Shown: piece after piece, positions 53,776-63,872 of the stretch
Position numbering within the stretch: the stretch's first letter is position 1
Layout: every line of letters starts with the position of its first letter
Source of the DNA: an uncultured Alphaproteobacteria bacterium
GTDB lineage: Bacteria > Pseudomonadota > Alphaproteobacteria > Micavibrionales > CSBR16-224
Assembly: GCA_950054485.1 (NCBI GenBank)
Contig: CATLPD010000006.1
Location: 62,001 to 126,000 of the forward strand
DNA: 64,000 nucleotides
Direction: 5' to 3'
Translations under genes and position numbers: made by a program
The notes under the pieces: model-generated
Told to the model about the DNA's origin: nothing
The model's database searches: none
The model's input: only the letters and a program-made list of their open reading frames with translations

Positions 53776-56700
53776 ATGGACACCCAGAACAACGCTCAGG
53801 AAAATACACTCCTAGATATCCAGCAGCCGCAAGCGGGGGAAAACATAGCCCTTTCACTGTCGCAAGGACAAAATGTTGTATTGAATTTTACGGCTGATGC
53901 CGTTTCCGACATATCGATGTCTGAAGATGGTACATTGGTCCTTACGCTTCAAAATGGTTCACAAATTGCATTGCAGGGTGCGAACGAGCCAGGCGTTACA
54001 ATTGAATATGCTGATGGCACAGATCTTGAAATTATCACGGCGGAAAATCAGGATGTTGACCCTGCCTTTACAGCCGATTTGATGGAAATCGCAGACGTAA
54101 GCCCGGCAGCGGGTGAGGCGGATGATGAGCTGTCTATGTTGGCGCTTAAGAACATCGCACCGGCAGCAGGCGGAGAGTATGCTGTTGATATGAACGCGGC
54201 CCTTTTGACAATGCCTGAGCCAGGCGAAGAAAAGATTGTCGCTTTGGGTGAAGGACAGACATACCAACTGGGATTTGCACAAGACCAGATCGCTTCAATC
54301 GAACAACAGGGCGAGTCTCTGGTCATTACATTTGATAATAACGGTGTTTTGATTATTCCGAATTTCGGTTCTTCAGATACGGCATTGTTGAATTCAACAG
54401 GTGCGCCGTTCAACCCGTCAGAGGTTAACCAGTTCCTGGCCTTGGCAGAAGAACTTAATGACATCGAACCTGCTGCAGGTGGTGCGCCGGGCGGGGCATC
54501 TAACACAGGTTTCGGTTTTGGCAGTTCATATTCGACAACGCCACTACAAACAATTGACGCGATCGGGCCGATTAATCCAACGGCCCTGAATTATGTTGCG
54601 CCAGAGCCTGAAATCTCGGTCGAGATTCCAACAGTTACTGTGATTACACCGATTGCCAACACTCCGGTTGTTTCTGCGCCGGATCTTTGTGTTCTGGAAG
54701 ACGGTTCTGTTGATATCGTTGTAAATGCGGCTTTAACAGATACTGATGGTTCAGAAACCCTGACAGTTGTGATTAGCGGCATTGACGCGTCATGGACTGT
54801 AGATACATCGACTAGCGGCGGTACATACGATGCCGCGGCGGGTACATGGACAATTACTTTGCCGGCAGGCACAACATCTTTCACTGGCGGACCTCGTGTT
54901 TCTCCACCAGCTGACAGTGATGTTGATATGGGAACTCTGACCGCTACAGCAACGGCAACAGAAACTTCAAATGGTGATACGGCAAGTTCAAGCACAAGTT
55001 TTGAAATTGACACGGATGCTGTTATTGACACGCCGGACCTTGATGCGCAGGATATCAGCGCCGATCAGGGCGGTTCTGCAAATGTTTCGATCGCTACGAA
55101 TGTAACAGATACAGATGGATCCGAAGAAATCACAATGGTTCAGATTTCGGGCGTTCCGGATGGTGTAACCTTCAGCGCAGGTACAAACCTTGGCGGGGGT
55201 GTATGGCAGCTAACACAGGCTGAACTAGCCGGATTGCAGGCGAACGTAGCTGATACAGTTACAGAGGGCACATACACAATGACCGTTACATCAACCGCGA
55301 CAGAAGTTACTCTGTCTGGCGAAGAATGTGACTTTACGAACAACGAGACATCTGTTGACGATGTCATTTCATTGACTGTACGCGCTGTTGCTGATGCTCC
55401 GACGATTGAAGCAATTGATCTCTGCGTTCTGGAAGATGGATTTGTTGATATTTCGGTAAATGCGAATTTGACCGATACGGACGGTTCGGAAACCCTGACA
55501 GTTGTGATCAGCGGCATTGATGCGTCTTGGGACGTTGATACGTCACTCAGTGGTGGTACATATGATGCCGGCACAGGCACATGGTCGATTACTTTGCCAG
55601 CAGGTGTCACAAGCTTTAGCGGTGGTCCTCGTGTATCTCCGCCAGCTGACAGTGATGCGGATATGGGCACATTGACCGCAACGGCGATTGCAACAGAAAC
55701 ATCAAATGGCGATACAGCCACAGCCAACACAACATTTGAAATCGATACGGATGCTGTTGCAGACGTTCCAAATCTGGATACGCAAGATGCTTCGGGCGAA
55801 CAGGGCGAGACAGTCAGCCTGAATATTAACACAAGCGTAAATGACACAGATGGATCTGAAGAAATCACGATGGTTCAGATTTCGGGCGTTCCTGACGGTG
55901 TGACACTGTCTGCCGGTACAAATGTAGGCGGCGGCGTTTGGGAGTTGTCACAAGCCGATCTGGCTGGTTTGACAGCGACAATTGATGACAGCGTTGCGGA
56001 AGGTACATATACACTTCAGGTTTCTTCGACAACAACCGAGACAACACTGTCAGGTGAAGAATGCGACCTTACAAACAACGAAGAGACAGTTGACGATACA
56101 TTACAGCTTGTTGTTCGTGCCGATGATGTTCCGGAAATCATCCCACCAGCCGAGGTTTGTGTAGACGAGACAGATTTCGATCTATCCGATCCACTGGTTG
56201 CTGGCGGTCAATTGAACGTTGATTACGGCGCCGATGGTCCGGGTGTTGTGACAGTGACAAACAACTTCACATCCAGCACAGGTCTTGAGACGACAGATGG
56301 TACACCTGTAACAGTTACAGTTAGCGGCAACACATATGTTGGTACAGCCAATGGTGTGACAGTCTTTACACTGGATGTAGCGGCGAACGGTTCATATGAA
56401 TTCAAGCTGTTCGAAACACTGCACCACCCTGATGCAACAGATCACGATGATGAAATCACCCTGACATTCGGTGTTCAGGCTGAAGATACGGACGGTGATG
56501 TTGATACAGGTACGATTACAGTATGTGTTAAAGATGACGGCCCGACAGCTTATGACGATCTGAACTGTTTTGATCAGGCAGACGGCTATGTTGAAGGTAA
56601 CGTTATTACGAACTTTAACCAAGAGCCTGGTGGTCAGGATGATCCTGGCAATGACGAGCCGACAGTTGTCTATGAAGTGACATTCAACGGTACAACGGTC

Positions 56701-59700
56701 AGCGTTCCATACCCTGGCAGCGCGACAATCAATGGTGATTACGGCCAGTTGGTGATTAATTCTGACGGTAGCTACAAATACACATTGTACAACACCAACC
56801 AGACATCACAGGTGCAGGACGTCTTTACATACGGTATTTGCGATGGCGATCAGGATGTATCACATGCTGACCTGACATTGAAAACACTGGTTGACAGCGC
56901 CGATGGCGTTAAAATTACAGCACCTGACCTTTGCGTCCTTGAAGACGGTTTCGTTGATGTTGTTGTTGTCGCGTCTTTGAATGACGACGATGGTTCCGAA
57001 TTCCTGACAGTCAGCATTAGCGGTATTGACGCAGGCTGGACAGTTGATACGACATTCAGTGGCGGTACATATGATGCCAGCACAGGCACATGGACGATTG
57101 TTCTGCCGCCGACATCCGGTACTTTTGCGGGCGGTCCACGTCTATCCCCACCGGCTGACAGCGATGTTGATCTACCGAACCTTGTTGCGACAGCCACAGG
57201 TACGGAAATTATTAATGGCGACAGTGAAACAGCCACAACAACATTCGATATTGATACAGATGCGGTTGCTGATGATCCGAACCTTGATACACAAGATGCA
57301 TCAGGCGAGCAGGGCGACACGGTTAACCTGAATATCACCACAAGTGTAAATGATACAGACGGTTCCGAAGAAATTACTTTGGTTCGCATTTCTGGTGTTC
57401 CAGATGGTGTAACACTATCTGCCGGAACGAATATTGGCGGCGGCGTATGGGAATTGTCACAGGCTGACCTGAATGGTCTGACAGCGACAATCGGCAATAA
57501 TGTAGCTGAAGGCACCTATACAATGCAGGTGTCGTCGACAACGACAGAAACCACATTGTCGGGTGAAGAATGTGATCTGGATAACAACACGGCGACTGTA
57601 GATGATGTTCTGCAACTGGTTGTGCGTGCAGATGATGTTCCTGAGATTATCAAACCTGCTAAACAGAAAGTTGACGAAACTGACTTTGATACATCCAGCG
57701 ATCTGAGTGTATCCGGTCAGGTGAATGCGGACTTCTTCGGCGATGGCCCGGGTACATTCTCGGCCACAGGCGGAAACTCATTTAACTCAAGCACAACGTT
57801 ATATTCAAATGGTGTAGCTGTTATCGTTACATTGGTTGGCGATACCTATGTCGGTATGGCAAACGGCACGAAAGTGTTTGAACTGGAAATTAACGGTGAC
57901 GGTTCATACGAATTTACACAGTATGAAACACTGGATCACCCTGATACATCAGATCATGACGATACGATTGACCTGTCGTTTGGTGTAACTGCTACAGATA
58001 ACGATGGTGACAGCGCCTCGACAACAATTGAGATTTGTGTCGATGATGATGGCCCGGTTGCACGTGATGATTTCAATAATTTTGACTCTAGCGTGACAGA
58101 TACCGCCACAGGTAACGTGATCACAGGTCAAAACGGTGGCCCGAATGCTGCTGATGACCTCAGTCAGGATGAAACAAACCTTGTTACAGAAATCTCATTC
58201 GGTGGCACAAGCGTTGCGGTTCCGACAACGGGTACAGCGACAATTCAAGGCGATTACGGTACTTTGACGATCGCGGCTGACGGTTCGTATACATACGAGC
58301 TGAATGACAACGTCAGCGGTTCTGAATGTGTGCGTGAATTCAGCGTCACAGATCCGAACCAAGGCGGCAATGGTCCACATATTAACCAAGTTGATGTGTC
58401 GCTGAACGAAACAACAAATGAATTTACATTCAGCCTGAACCTTGATCAGGCCGGTGCTGAAGGCTTTACATTGGCTCTGAATGACGGTGATAACCCTAAA
58501 GGGCACCCGGGCGAAATGGCGCTGATCTATTTTGATGCCAGCGGTTCAACACCTGTTGTGACCATTTACGGTTACAACGGCGTAAATGGTGTGTCTTCTT
58601 GGAAAGATGGTTCACCTGCATCAGGCACGCAAGCTGCTGATAAGATTGCATCATCAATTAGTGATCCGGGTATGTTCGGTGCGATTACAGCGGTGACAAA
58701 CCCAGATGGCACGACAACATTGTCATTCTCGATGGATGCCGACAGCGTCATTAACCACACGCCATTGTACGGTAATGCGGCTGATTGGTCGGGCGTAGGC
58801 TTCGAAGACCTGATCGGTCTGTGGCTGCACCCTGTTGCTGATGTCAATGCGACATACGGTTCTGATGGATACCTGACAGGCTGGAGCACAAGCGCACAAA
58901 GCTGGTACGATGTATCGGATCAACCGACAACAACAACCGTTTGCGATGTTGATGTTAAGGATGCATTTGAATATACCCTGACAGATGGTGACGGCGATAC
59001 AGATACGGCTATCCTGTGTCTGGAAACGACACTTCAGGATGATGTTCCAACTGTTATTGATCCGCAAATTATCTGTGTTGATGAAACAGCATTTGATCTA
59101 TCCGATCCACTGGTTGCTGGCGGTCAATTGAACGTTGATTACGGCGCCGATGGTCCGGGTGTTGTGACAGTGACAAACAACTTCACATCCAGCACAGGTC
59201 TTGAGACGACAGATGGTACACCTGTAACAGTTACAGTTAGCGGCAACACATATGTTGGTACAGCCAATGGTGTGACAGTCTTTACACTGGATGTAGCGGC
59301 GAACGGTTCATATGAATTCAAGCTGTTCGAAACACTGCACCACCCTGATGCAACAGATCACGATGATGAAATCACCCTGACATTCGGTGTTCAGGCTGAA
59401 GATACGGACGGTGATGTTGATACAGGTACGATTACAGTATGTGTTAAAGATGACGGCCCGACAGCTTATGACGATCTGAACTGTTTTGATCAGGCAGACG
59501 GCTATGTTGAAGGTAACGTTATTACGAACTTTAACCAAGAGCCTGGTGGTCAGGATGATCCTGGCAATGACGAGCCGACAGTTGTCTATGAAGTGACATT
59601 CAACGGTACAACGGTCAGCGTTCCATACCCTGGCAGCGCGACAATCAATGGTGATTACGGCCAGTTGGTGATTAATTCTGACGGTAGCTACAAATACACA

Positions 59701-62253
59701 TTGTACAACACCAACCAGACATCACAGGTGCAGGACGTCTTTACATACGGTATTTGCGATGGCGATCAGGATGTATCACATGCTGACCTGACATTGAAAA
59801 CACTGGTTGATAACGTTCCTGAAATCATTGACCCTGCGAAGAAGAAGGTTGATGAAACCGACTTTGATAACTCTAGCGAGTTGACTGTTTCGGGTCGTGT
59901 GGAGGCGGAATTCTTTGGCGAAGGTCCGGGTACATTCTCGGCGACAGGTGAAAGCACATTTAACTCAAGCACAACATTGTTCTCGAACGGTGTGGCTGTA
60001 ATTGTGACATTGGTTGGCGATACATACGTTGGTATGGCAAACGGTACGAAAGTATTTGATTTGGAAATCAACGGTGATGGTTCATACGAATTTACACAGT
60101 ATGAAACACTGGATCACCCTGATACATCAGATCATGATGATACAATTGATCTTTCTTTCGGCATTACGGCGACAGACAATGATGGGGACAGCGATTCGAC
60201 AACAATTGAGATTTGTGTCGATGATGATGGCCCGGTTGCACGTGATGATGTTAATAAATTCGAATGTGATGACGAAATAGCTGACGGAAATGTTATTACC
60301 GGTCAAAACGGTGGTCCGAATGCTGCTGATGATGCAAGTAACGACGAAGCAACACTGCTGACTAAAGTCAGCTTTGGTGCGGACAGCGTTGATGTGCCAC
60401 AAAGCGGAACAGTTTCGATTGATGGTGACTTTGGTACACTGACAATCGGCGCGAACGGATCATACACATACGAATTGTTTGACGGAGCTGGCGAAACATC
60501 TGTTACAACAAGCACAGATTTTGGTCGTGAAGATTTCCGCGGCAAGGTGAACTCATTCACCAGCAACGATATCACGATTGCAGTCGGAGACTCTGACCCA
60601 TATGGCGTCGAACGTGGAACACTGACGTATATTGACACAGGTCCACACGCACCGGGCGTAGGTGTTGTCGGTAACGGTAACAAAACCATCGGATATGCGG
60701 AAGTTGTAAATGTAAGCTTTGCAAAAGGCGCCGCGGACTCTGTGACTTTGACACTGGTTGATCACGGTAGTGATAACTTTGATGATCAGATGGTCTTCAA
60801 CGTGTATGTCGAAGGATCGAACACTCCTGTTGTGATCAATGGAGTTCTAGACAGCGATGCACCGCAGGGGCTTACAAGCTTTACGTTTACAGATGATCAG
60901 GTTGGCGGCGATATTACACGCATTGAATTCTGGTCGACAACGACGGCTGGTAAGGGACATGGCGAAGCATCATTCCTGATCAATGACGTTGATGCAACTG
61001 TTGTGACAGAAAAAGATCCGACATGTGACGTCTTTGAGTATACGTTGACGGATGGTGATGGTGATACGGATACAGCCACATTGACACTGAAATGTGATGA
61101 TTGTGATTATGTGCCGTTGATTATCGATAGCACGGGTGCTTGTGTAGATGAAACAGACTTTGCCCTTACCGATCCGGTTAGTGTATCTGGTACAATTCAT
61201 GCTGATTTCTTCGGTGATGCACCAGGTATGATTACGGCTTCTGGCGCATCCAGCTTTAACAGCAGCGTGCCGCTGATGACAACCGCTGGTACACCTGTTA
61301 TCGTAAGCATGTCAGGCAACACATACGTTGGTATGGCGAATGGCGTGACGGTGTTTACTCTGGCCCTTCAATCTGACGGTGACTATACCTTCAATCTGTA
61401 TGAAACCCTGGCGCATCCGGATGCTAATAATTCGAATGACGAAATCACATTGACATTCGGCGCAACAGCGACGGATTCAGATGGCGATACAGACACAGGA
61501 ACGATCACAGTATGTGTTAAGGATGATGGTCCTGATGCAAATGACGATTACAACTGTGACTTTGTAAATTGCTACACATTTGGTGACGTTATTACCGGCG
61601 AAAACGGCGGTCATGGCGGTGCTGATAACGGTGGTGCAGATCAAATCGCTGTGATTACTCAGGTTGCTTTCGAAGGTAATGTTGTTGATATTCCAGCAAA
61701 CGGTATGGCAACGATTTATGGTGATCATGGTTATCTGCGCATCGCAGCTAACGGCGATTACGAATATTTCGCAACGCACAACAGCGGCGATAATATTGAT
61801 GTATTCCAGTATGTTTTGACAGATGGTGATGGCGACAGCGATACTGCTTATCTGACACTGGATAACAGTGCGGCCACCAACTACGGTGGGGGCGGATCTT
61901 CGTCATCTTCTTCGTCTTCGTCCAGCTCGTCTTCTAGCTCTTCAAGCAGCAGCTCGAGCAATTCGAACACGAATACGAATGATAACACTATTAATGTTAA
62001 CAACGACACGACTTTGATTGTTACCGATGACTCATCAAGCTATACACAGATTGATATTTCAAGTGTATTGTCGGGTTACGATCCGCTGGCGGACAGTCTG
62101 GCCGATTACACAACCGTAACGAACAATAGCGGCACAAATACATCAACAGTGACTGTGAATTCAGGTACGTCCACATCGACCATTACGGTCTATGGTACGG
62201 ACACCCTGAGTGTGGATGATCTGATTGCACAAGCATGGACTGACGTCGCTTAA
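53776..62253 (+). CDS. Giant modular type I-secreted adhesin (2825 residues)
   Basis: N-terminal region 1-290 has no signal peptide and three PAAG motifs (110-113, 129-132, 232-235). The repeat region follows as A1 (~54673), A2 (~55390), B1 (~56119), A3 (~56900), B2 (~57630), B3 (~59035), B4 (~59810) and B5 (~61102). A units start D-L-C-V-L-E-D-G and contain GGPRxSPPADSD. B units start V-D-E-T-D-F and contain TYVGxANG and CVxDDGP. A Gly4-Ser21 tract (61897-61959) precedes a C terminus (SSVLSGYDPLADSLADY) of the type I secretion target type. No RTX GGxGxD nonapeptides are seen. Asp-rich Ig/VCBS-like folds imply Ca2+ binding. A TolC homologue follows. Export and adhesion are inferred from this architecture. 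Confidence 0.9.
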   Translation: MDTQNNAQENTLLDIQQPQAGENIALSLSQGQNVVLNFTADAVSDISMSEDGTLVLTLQNGSQIALQGANEPGVTIEYADGTDLEIITAENQDVDPAFTADLMEIADVSPAAGEADDELSMLALKNIAPAAGGEYAVDMNAALLTMPEPGEEKIVALGEGQTYQLGFAQDQIASIEQQGESLVITFDNNGVLIIPNFGSSDTALLNSTGAPFNPSEVNQFLALAEELNDIEPAAGGAPGGASNTGFGFGSSYSTTPLQTIDAIGPINPTALNYVAPEPEISVEIPTVTVITPIANTPVVSAPDLCVLEDGSVDIVVNAALTDTDGSETLTVVISGIDASWTVDTSTSGGTYDAAAGTWTITLPAGTTSFTGGPRVSPPADSDVDMGTLTATATATETSNGDTASSSTSFEIDTDAVIDTPDLDAQDISADQGGSANVSIATNVTDTDGSEEITMVQISGVPDGVTFSAGTNLGGGVWQLTQAELAGLQANVADTVTEGTYTMTVTSTATEVTLSGEECDFTNNETSVDDVISLTVRAVADAPTIEAIDLCVLEDGFVDISVNANLTDTDGSETLTVVISGIDASWDVDTSLSGGTYDAGTGTWSITLPAGVTSFSGGPRVSPPADSDADMGTLTATAIATETSNGDTATANTTFEIDTDAVADVPNLDTQDASGEQGETVSLNINTSVNDTDGSEEITMVQISGVPDGVTLSAGTNVGGGVWELSQADLAGLTATIDDSVAEGTYTLQVSSTTTETTLSGEECDLTNNEETVDDTLQLVVRADDVPEIIPPAEVCVDETDFDLSDPLVAGGQLNVDYGADGPGVVTVTNNFTSSTGLETTDGTPVTVTVSGNTYVGTANGVTVFTLDVAANGSYEFKLFETLHHPDATDHDDEITLTFGVQAEDTDGDVDTGTITVCVKDDGPTAYDDLNCFDQADGYVEGNVITNFNQEPGGQDDPGNDEPTVVYEVTFNGTTVSVPYPGSATINGDYGQLVINSDGSYKYTLYNTNQTSQVQDVFTYGICDGDQDVSHADLTLKTLVDSADGVKITAPDLCVLEDGFVDVVVVASLNDDDGSEFLTVSISGIDAGWTVDTTFSGGTYDASTGTWTIVLPPTSGTFAGGPRLSPPADSDVDLPNLVATATGTEIINGDSETATTTFDIDTDAVADDPNLDTQDASGEQGDTVNLNITTSVNDTDGSEEITLVRISGVPDGVTLSAGTNIGGGVWELSQADLNGLTATIGNNVAEGTYTMQVSSTTTETTLSGEECDLDNNTATVDDVLQLVVRADDVPEIIKPAKQKVDETDFDTSSDLSVSGQVNADFFGDGPGTFSATGGNSFNSSTTLYSNGVAVIVTLVGDTYVGMANGTKVFELEINGDGSYEFTQYETLDHPDTSDHDDTIDLSFGVTATDNDGDSASTTIEICVDDDGPVARDDFNNFDSSVTDTATGNVITGQNGGPNAADDLSQDETNLVTEISFGGTSVAVPTTGTATIQGDYGTLTIAADGSYTYELNDNVSGSECVREFSVTDPNQGGNGPHINQVDVSLNETTNEFTFSLNLDQAGAEGFTLALNDGDNPKGHPGEMALIYFDASGSTPVVTIYGYNGVNGVSSWKDGSPASGTQAADKIASSISDPGMFGAITAVTNPDGTTTLSFSMDADSVINHTPLYGNAADWSGVGFEDLIGLWLHPVADVNATYGSDGYLTGWSTSAQSWYDVSDQPTTTTVCDVDVKDAFEYTLTDGDGDTDTAILCLETTLQDDVPTVIDPQIICVDETAFDLSDPLVAGGQLNVDYGADGPGVVTVTNNFTSSTGLETTDGTPVTVTVSGNTYVGTANGVTVFTLDVAANGSYEFKLFETLHHPDATDHDDEITLTFGVQAEDTDGDVDTGTITVCVKDDGPTAYDDLNCFDQADGYVEGNVITNFNQEPGGQDDPGNDEPTVVYEVTFNGTTVSVPYPGSATINGDYGQLVINSDGSYKYTLYNTNQTSQVQDVFTYGICDGDQDVSHADLTLKTLVDNVPEIIDPAKKKVDETDFDNSSELTVSGRVEAEFFGEGPGTFSATGESTFNSSTTLFSNGVAVIVTLVGDTYVGMANGTKVFDLEINGDGSYEFTQYETLDHPDTSDHDDTIDLSFGITATDNDGDSDSTTIEICVDDDGPVARDDVNKFECDDEIADGNVITGQNGGPNAADDASNDEATLLTKVSFGADSVDVPQSGTVSIDGDFGTLTIGANGSYTYELFDGAGETSVTTSTDFGREDFRGKVNSFTSNDITIAVGDSDPYGVERGTLTYIDTGPHAPGVGVVGNGNKTIGYAEVVNVSFAKGAADSVTLTLVDHGSDNFDDQMVFNVYVEGSNTPVVINGVLDSDAPQGLTSFTFTDDQVGGDITRIEFWSTTTAGKGHGEASFLINDVDATVVTEKDPTCDVFEYTLTDGDGDTDTATLTLKCDDCDYVPLIIDSTGACVDETDFALTDPVSVSGTIHADFFGDAPGMITASGASSFNSSVPLMTTAGTPVIVSMSGNTYVGMANGVTVFTLALQSDGDYTFNLYETLAHPDANNSNDEITLTFGATATDSDGDTDTGTITVCVKDDGPDANDDYNCDFVNCYTFGDVITGENGGHGGADNGGADQIAVITQVAFEGNVVDIPANGMATIYGDHGYLRIAANGDYEYFATHNSGDNIDVFQYVLTDGDGDSDTAYLTLDNSAATNYGGGGSSSSSSSSSSSSSSSSSSSSSNSNTNTNDNTINVNNDTTLIVTDDSSSYTQIDISSVLSGYDPLADSLADYTTVTNNSGTNTSTVTVNSGTSTSTITVYGTDTLSVDDLIAQAWTDVA
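56179..56894 (+). repeat. 716-bp exact direct repeat, copy 1 (within adhesin unit B1)
   Basis: Identical base for base to 59095-59810 (offset 2916) by line-by-line comparison, including all synonymous positions. The flanking homologous sequence diverges at once on both sides. Confidence 0.93.
59095..59810 (+). repeat. 716-bp exact direct repeat, copy 2 (within adhesin unit B3)
   Basis: Second copy of the repeat at 56179-56894, same strand and same reading frame. The identity stops at TTGA followed by C in copy 1 and T in copy 2. Confidence 0.93.
61897..61959 (+). repeat. Polyserine tract in the adhesin
   Basis: Twenty-one consecutive Ser codons following four Gly codons. TCT, TCG, TCA, TCC and AGC are mixed, so the DNA itself is not a simple tandem repeat. 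It joins the last B unit to the Asn/Thr-rich C-terminal secretion region. Confidence 0.95.
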
Positions 62254-62306
62254 TCTGTGTTTGCAATTGTTGTTAATGTTGCATAAACTAAATATAGGTT
62301 AAATTA

Positions 62307-62346
62307 GCGAGAGGCTCTAAGATCTTAAAGTCTCTCGCATTTTTTA
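62307..62346 (+). terminator. Terminator after the giant adhesin
   Basis: Outer stem GCGAGAG (62307-62313) with CTCTCGC (62332-62338), extended by an inner near-palindrome around AAGATCTT, followed by ATTTTTT. It lies between the adhesin and the TolC gene and would reduce TolC expression relative to the adhesin or leave TolC to its own promoter. Confidence 0.85.
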
Positions 62347-62362
62347 GGATAGGAATAGAGGA

Positions 62363-63871
62363 ATGAGTACAGTGAAGAAATCTCTAAAATACTTTGTGAT
62401 GTCGGCCGCAGTGGCTTTTTTAATTCCGGTGAATGCCGCAAATGCACAGCCGGCAGGTGATACCGATCTGACCTTGCAGGAGGCTGTATCAAAAGGTGTT
62501 ATTACGAACCCTGAATATGGTGTCGTTGCAAATGACAGACGCGCTGTAGACGAAGAATTGAACCAAGCCAAGGCGCTGTATTATCCTTCAATTGATTTTC
62601 TTGGTGATGCCGGTTTTGAACATACCGACACGCCGACAATCGATGACGAAGACCTGTTCCGTAAGCGTGCGACACTTACATTGACACAGATGCTGTTTGA
62701 TGGTTTCGCGACGCGTTCCGAAGTCAGCCGCCAGAAGGCGCGTGTTCTTTCAACATCCAGCCGTGTGAATGAAACAGCTGAATTCGTCGGTCTGGATATC
62801 ACTGAGTCATTCCTTGATGTGTTGCGTCAACGCGATTTGCTCGCGATTTCACGTGCAAATGTTCAGGACCACTTGCGCATCATGCAAACAATTCAGGACG
62901 GTGCGGATTCCGGTACAGTGACGCAAGGTGATGTTGCTCAGGCAGAGGCCCGTCTTGCACAGGCGCGTGCCACAGAATCTTCAACCCGTCAGGACTTGCG
63001 CGAGGCTGAATCCCGTTTCCGCCGTGAAGTGGGCGATACGCCTGAAAAATTGATTTTCCCGGATGTTCCACGCGATCAGTTGAACCCGGATGTTGAAGAT
63101 GCCGTGCGCAAGGCGCTGGCAAACAGCCCGACACTTGATATTTTCGAAGCTGACGTGATGGTTGCCGAGGCCGAATATGATGCGGCAGGCGCAACATTGT
63201 ATCCTGAAGTTGATCTTGAGGTCAGTGGAACACTTGGTGAAGATGTCGCCGGTATTGAAGGATCGGAAGAGCGCGCATCCGCATTAGCGATTATGCGCTG
63301 GAACCTTTACCGTGGTGGCGGGGATATCGCCCGTCAACGTGAGTTTATTTACCGTGAAGCTTTGGCCAAAGAACGTCGTGCAGACGCCGCGCGTCAGGTC
63401 GAACAGGATATTCGCGACACATGGGCTGGCGTTGTTGCCGCCAATGAACGCGCACAGCAATTCCTGGATCAGGCAGAAGCCAACGAGCGCGTCGTTCAGG
63501 TCTATCTGGATCAGTTTACTTTAGATCGTAGAACACTACTTGATGTCTTGGACTCTCAGAACGAATTGTTCGTGTCACGCTCAAGTAACGTAAATGCGTT
63601 ATATACTGAAATCTTTGGCATGTATCGTTTGCTGGCACTACAGGGCCGCTTGCTTTCAACGCTTGGTATCGAACCACCGGTTGAAGCGAACCCTGATATG
63701 GCAGGTACAGATCATCGTCTGTTCGGCAGCTATGGCCGCGATTCTTATCGCCAGTCTGATGCTCCACAGCGCACGGCGAGCCGTAGAACTGCTCAGGCAG
63801 AGCCTGTAGCAGCTGATGAGAGCACGCAGATGATCACTCCAAGCACAGATGATCGTACTTTGAACCAGTAA
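62363..63871 (+). CDS. tolC: TolC-family outer-membrane efflux/type I secretion protein
   Basis: 502 residues. Signal peptide ending near NAANAQ, then two outer-membrane efflux (OEP) repeats: first around LTLQEAVSKGVITNPEYGV, FDGFATRSEV and GTVTQGDVAQAEARLAQA, second around ALANSPTLDIFEADV, WNLYRGGGD and FTLDRRTLLDVLDSQNELF. The layout is that of TolC/LapE trimeric channels. The C-terminal tail after residue 440 is polar and disordered. Its place after the adhesin suggests it exports it. Inner-membrane partners would lie beyond the window. Confidence 0.94.
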   Translation: MSTVKKSLKYFVMSAAVAFLIPVNAANAQPAGDTDLTLQEAVSKGVITNPEYGVVANDRRAVDEELNQAKALYYPSIDFLGDAGFEHTDTPTIDDEDLFRKRATLTLTQMLFDGFATRSEVSRQKARVLSTSSRVNETAEFVGLDITESFLDVLRQRDLLAISRANVQDHLRIMQTIQDGADSGTVTQGDVAQAEARLAQARATESSTRQDLREAESRFRREVGDTPEKLIFPDVPRDQLNPDVEDAVRKALANSPTLDIFEADVMVAEAEYDAAGATLYPEVDLEVSGTLGEDVAGIEGSEERASALAIMRWNLYRGGGDIARQREFIYREALAKERRADAARQVEQDIRDTWAGVVAANERAQQFLDQAEANERVVQVYLDQFTLDRRTLLDVLDSQNELFVSRSSNVNALYTEIFGMYRLLALQGRLLSTLGIEPPVEANPDMAGTDHRLFGSYGRDSYRQSDAPQRTASRRTAQAEPVAADESTQMITPSTDDRTLNQ

Positions 63872-63872
63872 T

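Noticed and set aside
55140-55868. Long minus-strand ORF (242 codons) inside the adhesin, with similar ones at 56850-57515, 54591-55031 and 54048-54506
   Set aside because: They mirror the repeats of the plus-strand adhesin, show Ser/Val/Pro-biased shadow composition and have no ribosome-binding sites.
54673-61880. CRISPR-like or tandem DNA repeat array
   Set aside because: The repeats are long, in frame and protein-level, with no short direct repeats separated by unique spacers.
61560-62253. RTX nonapeptide (GGxGxDxxx) repeats at the adhesin C terminus
   Set aside because: I looked for them and found none; Ca2+ binding, if any, would come from the Asp-rich Ig/VCBS-like units.
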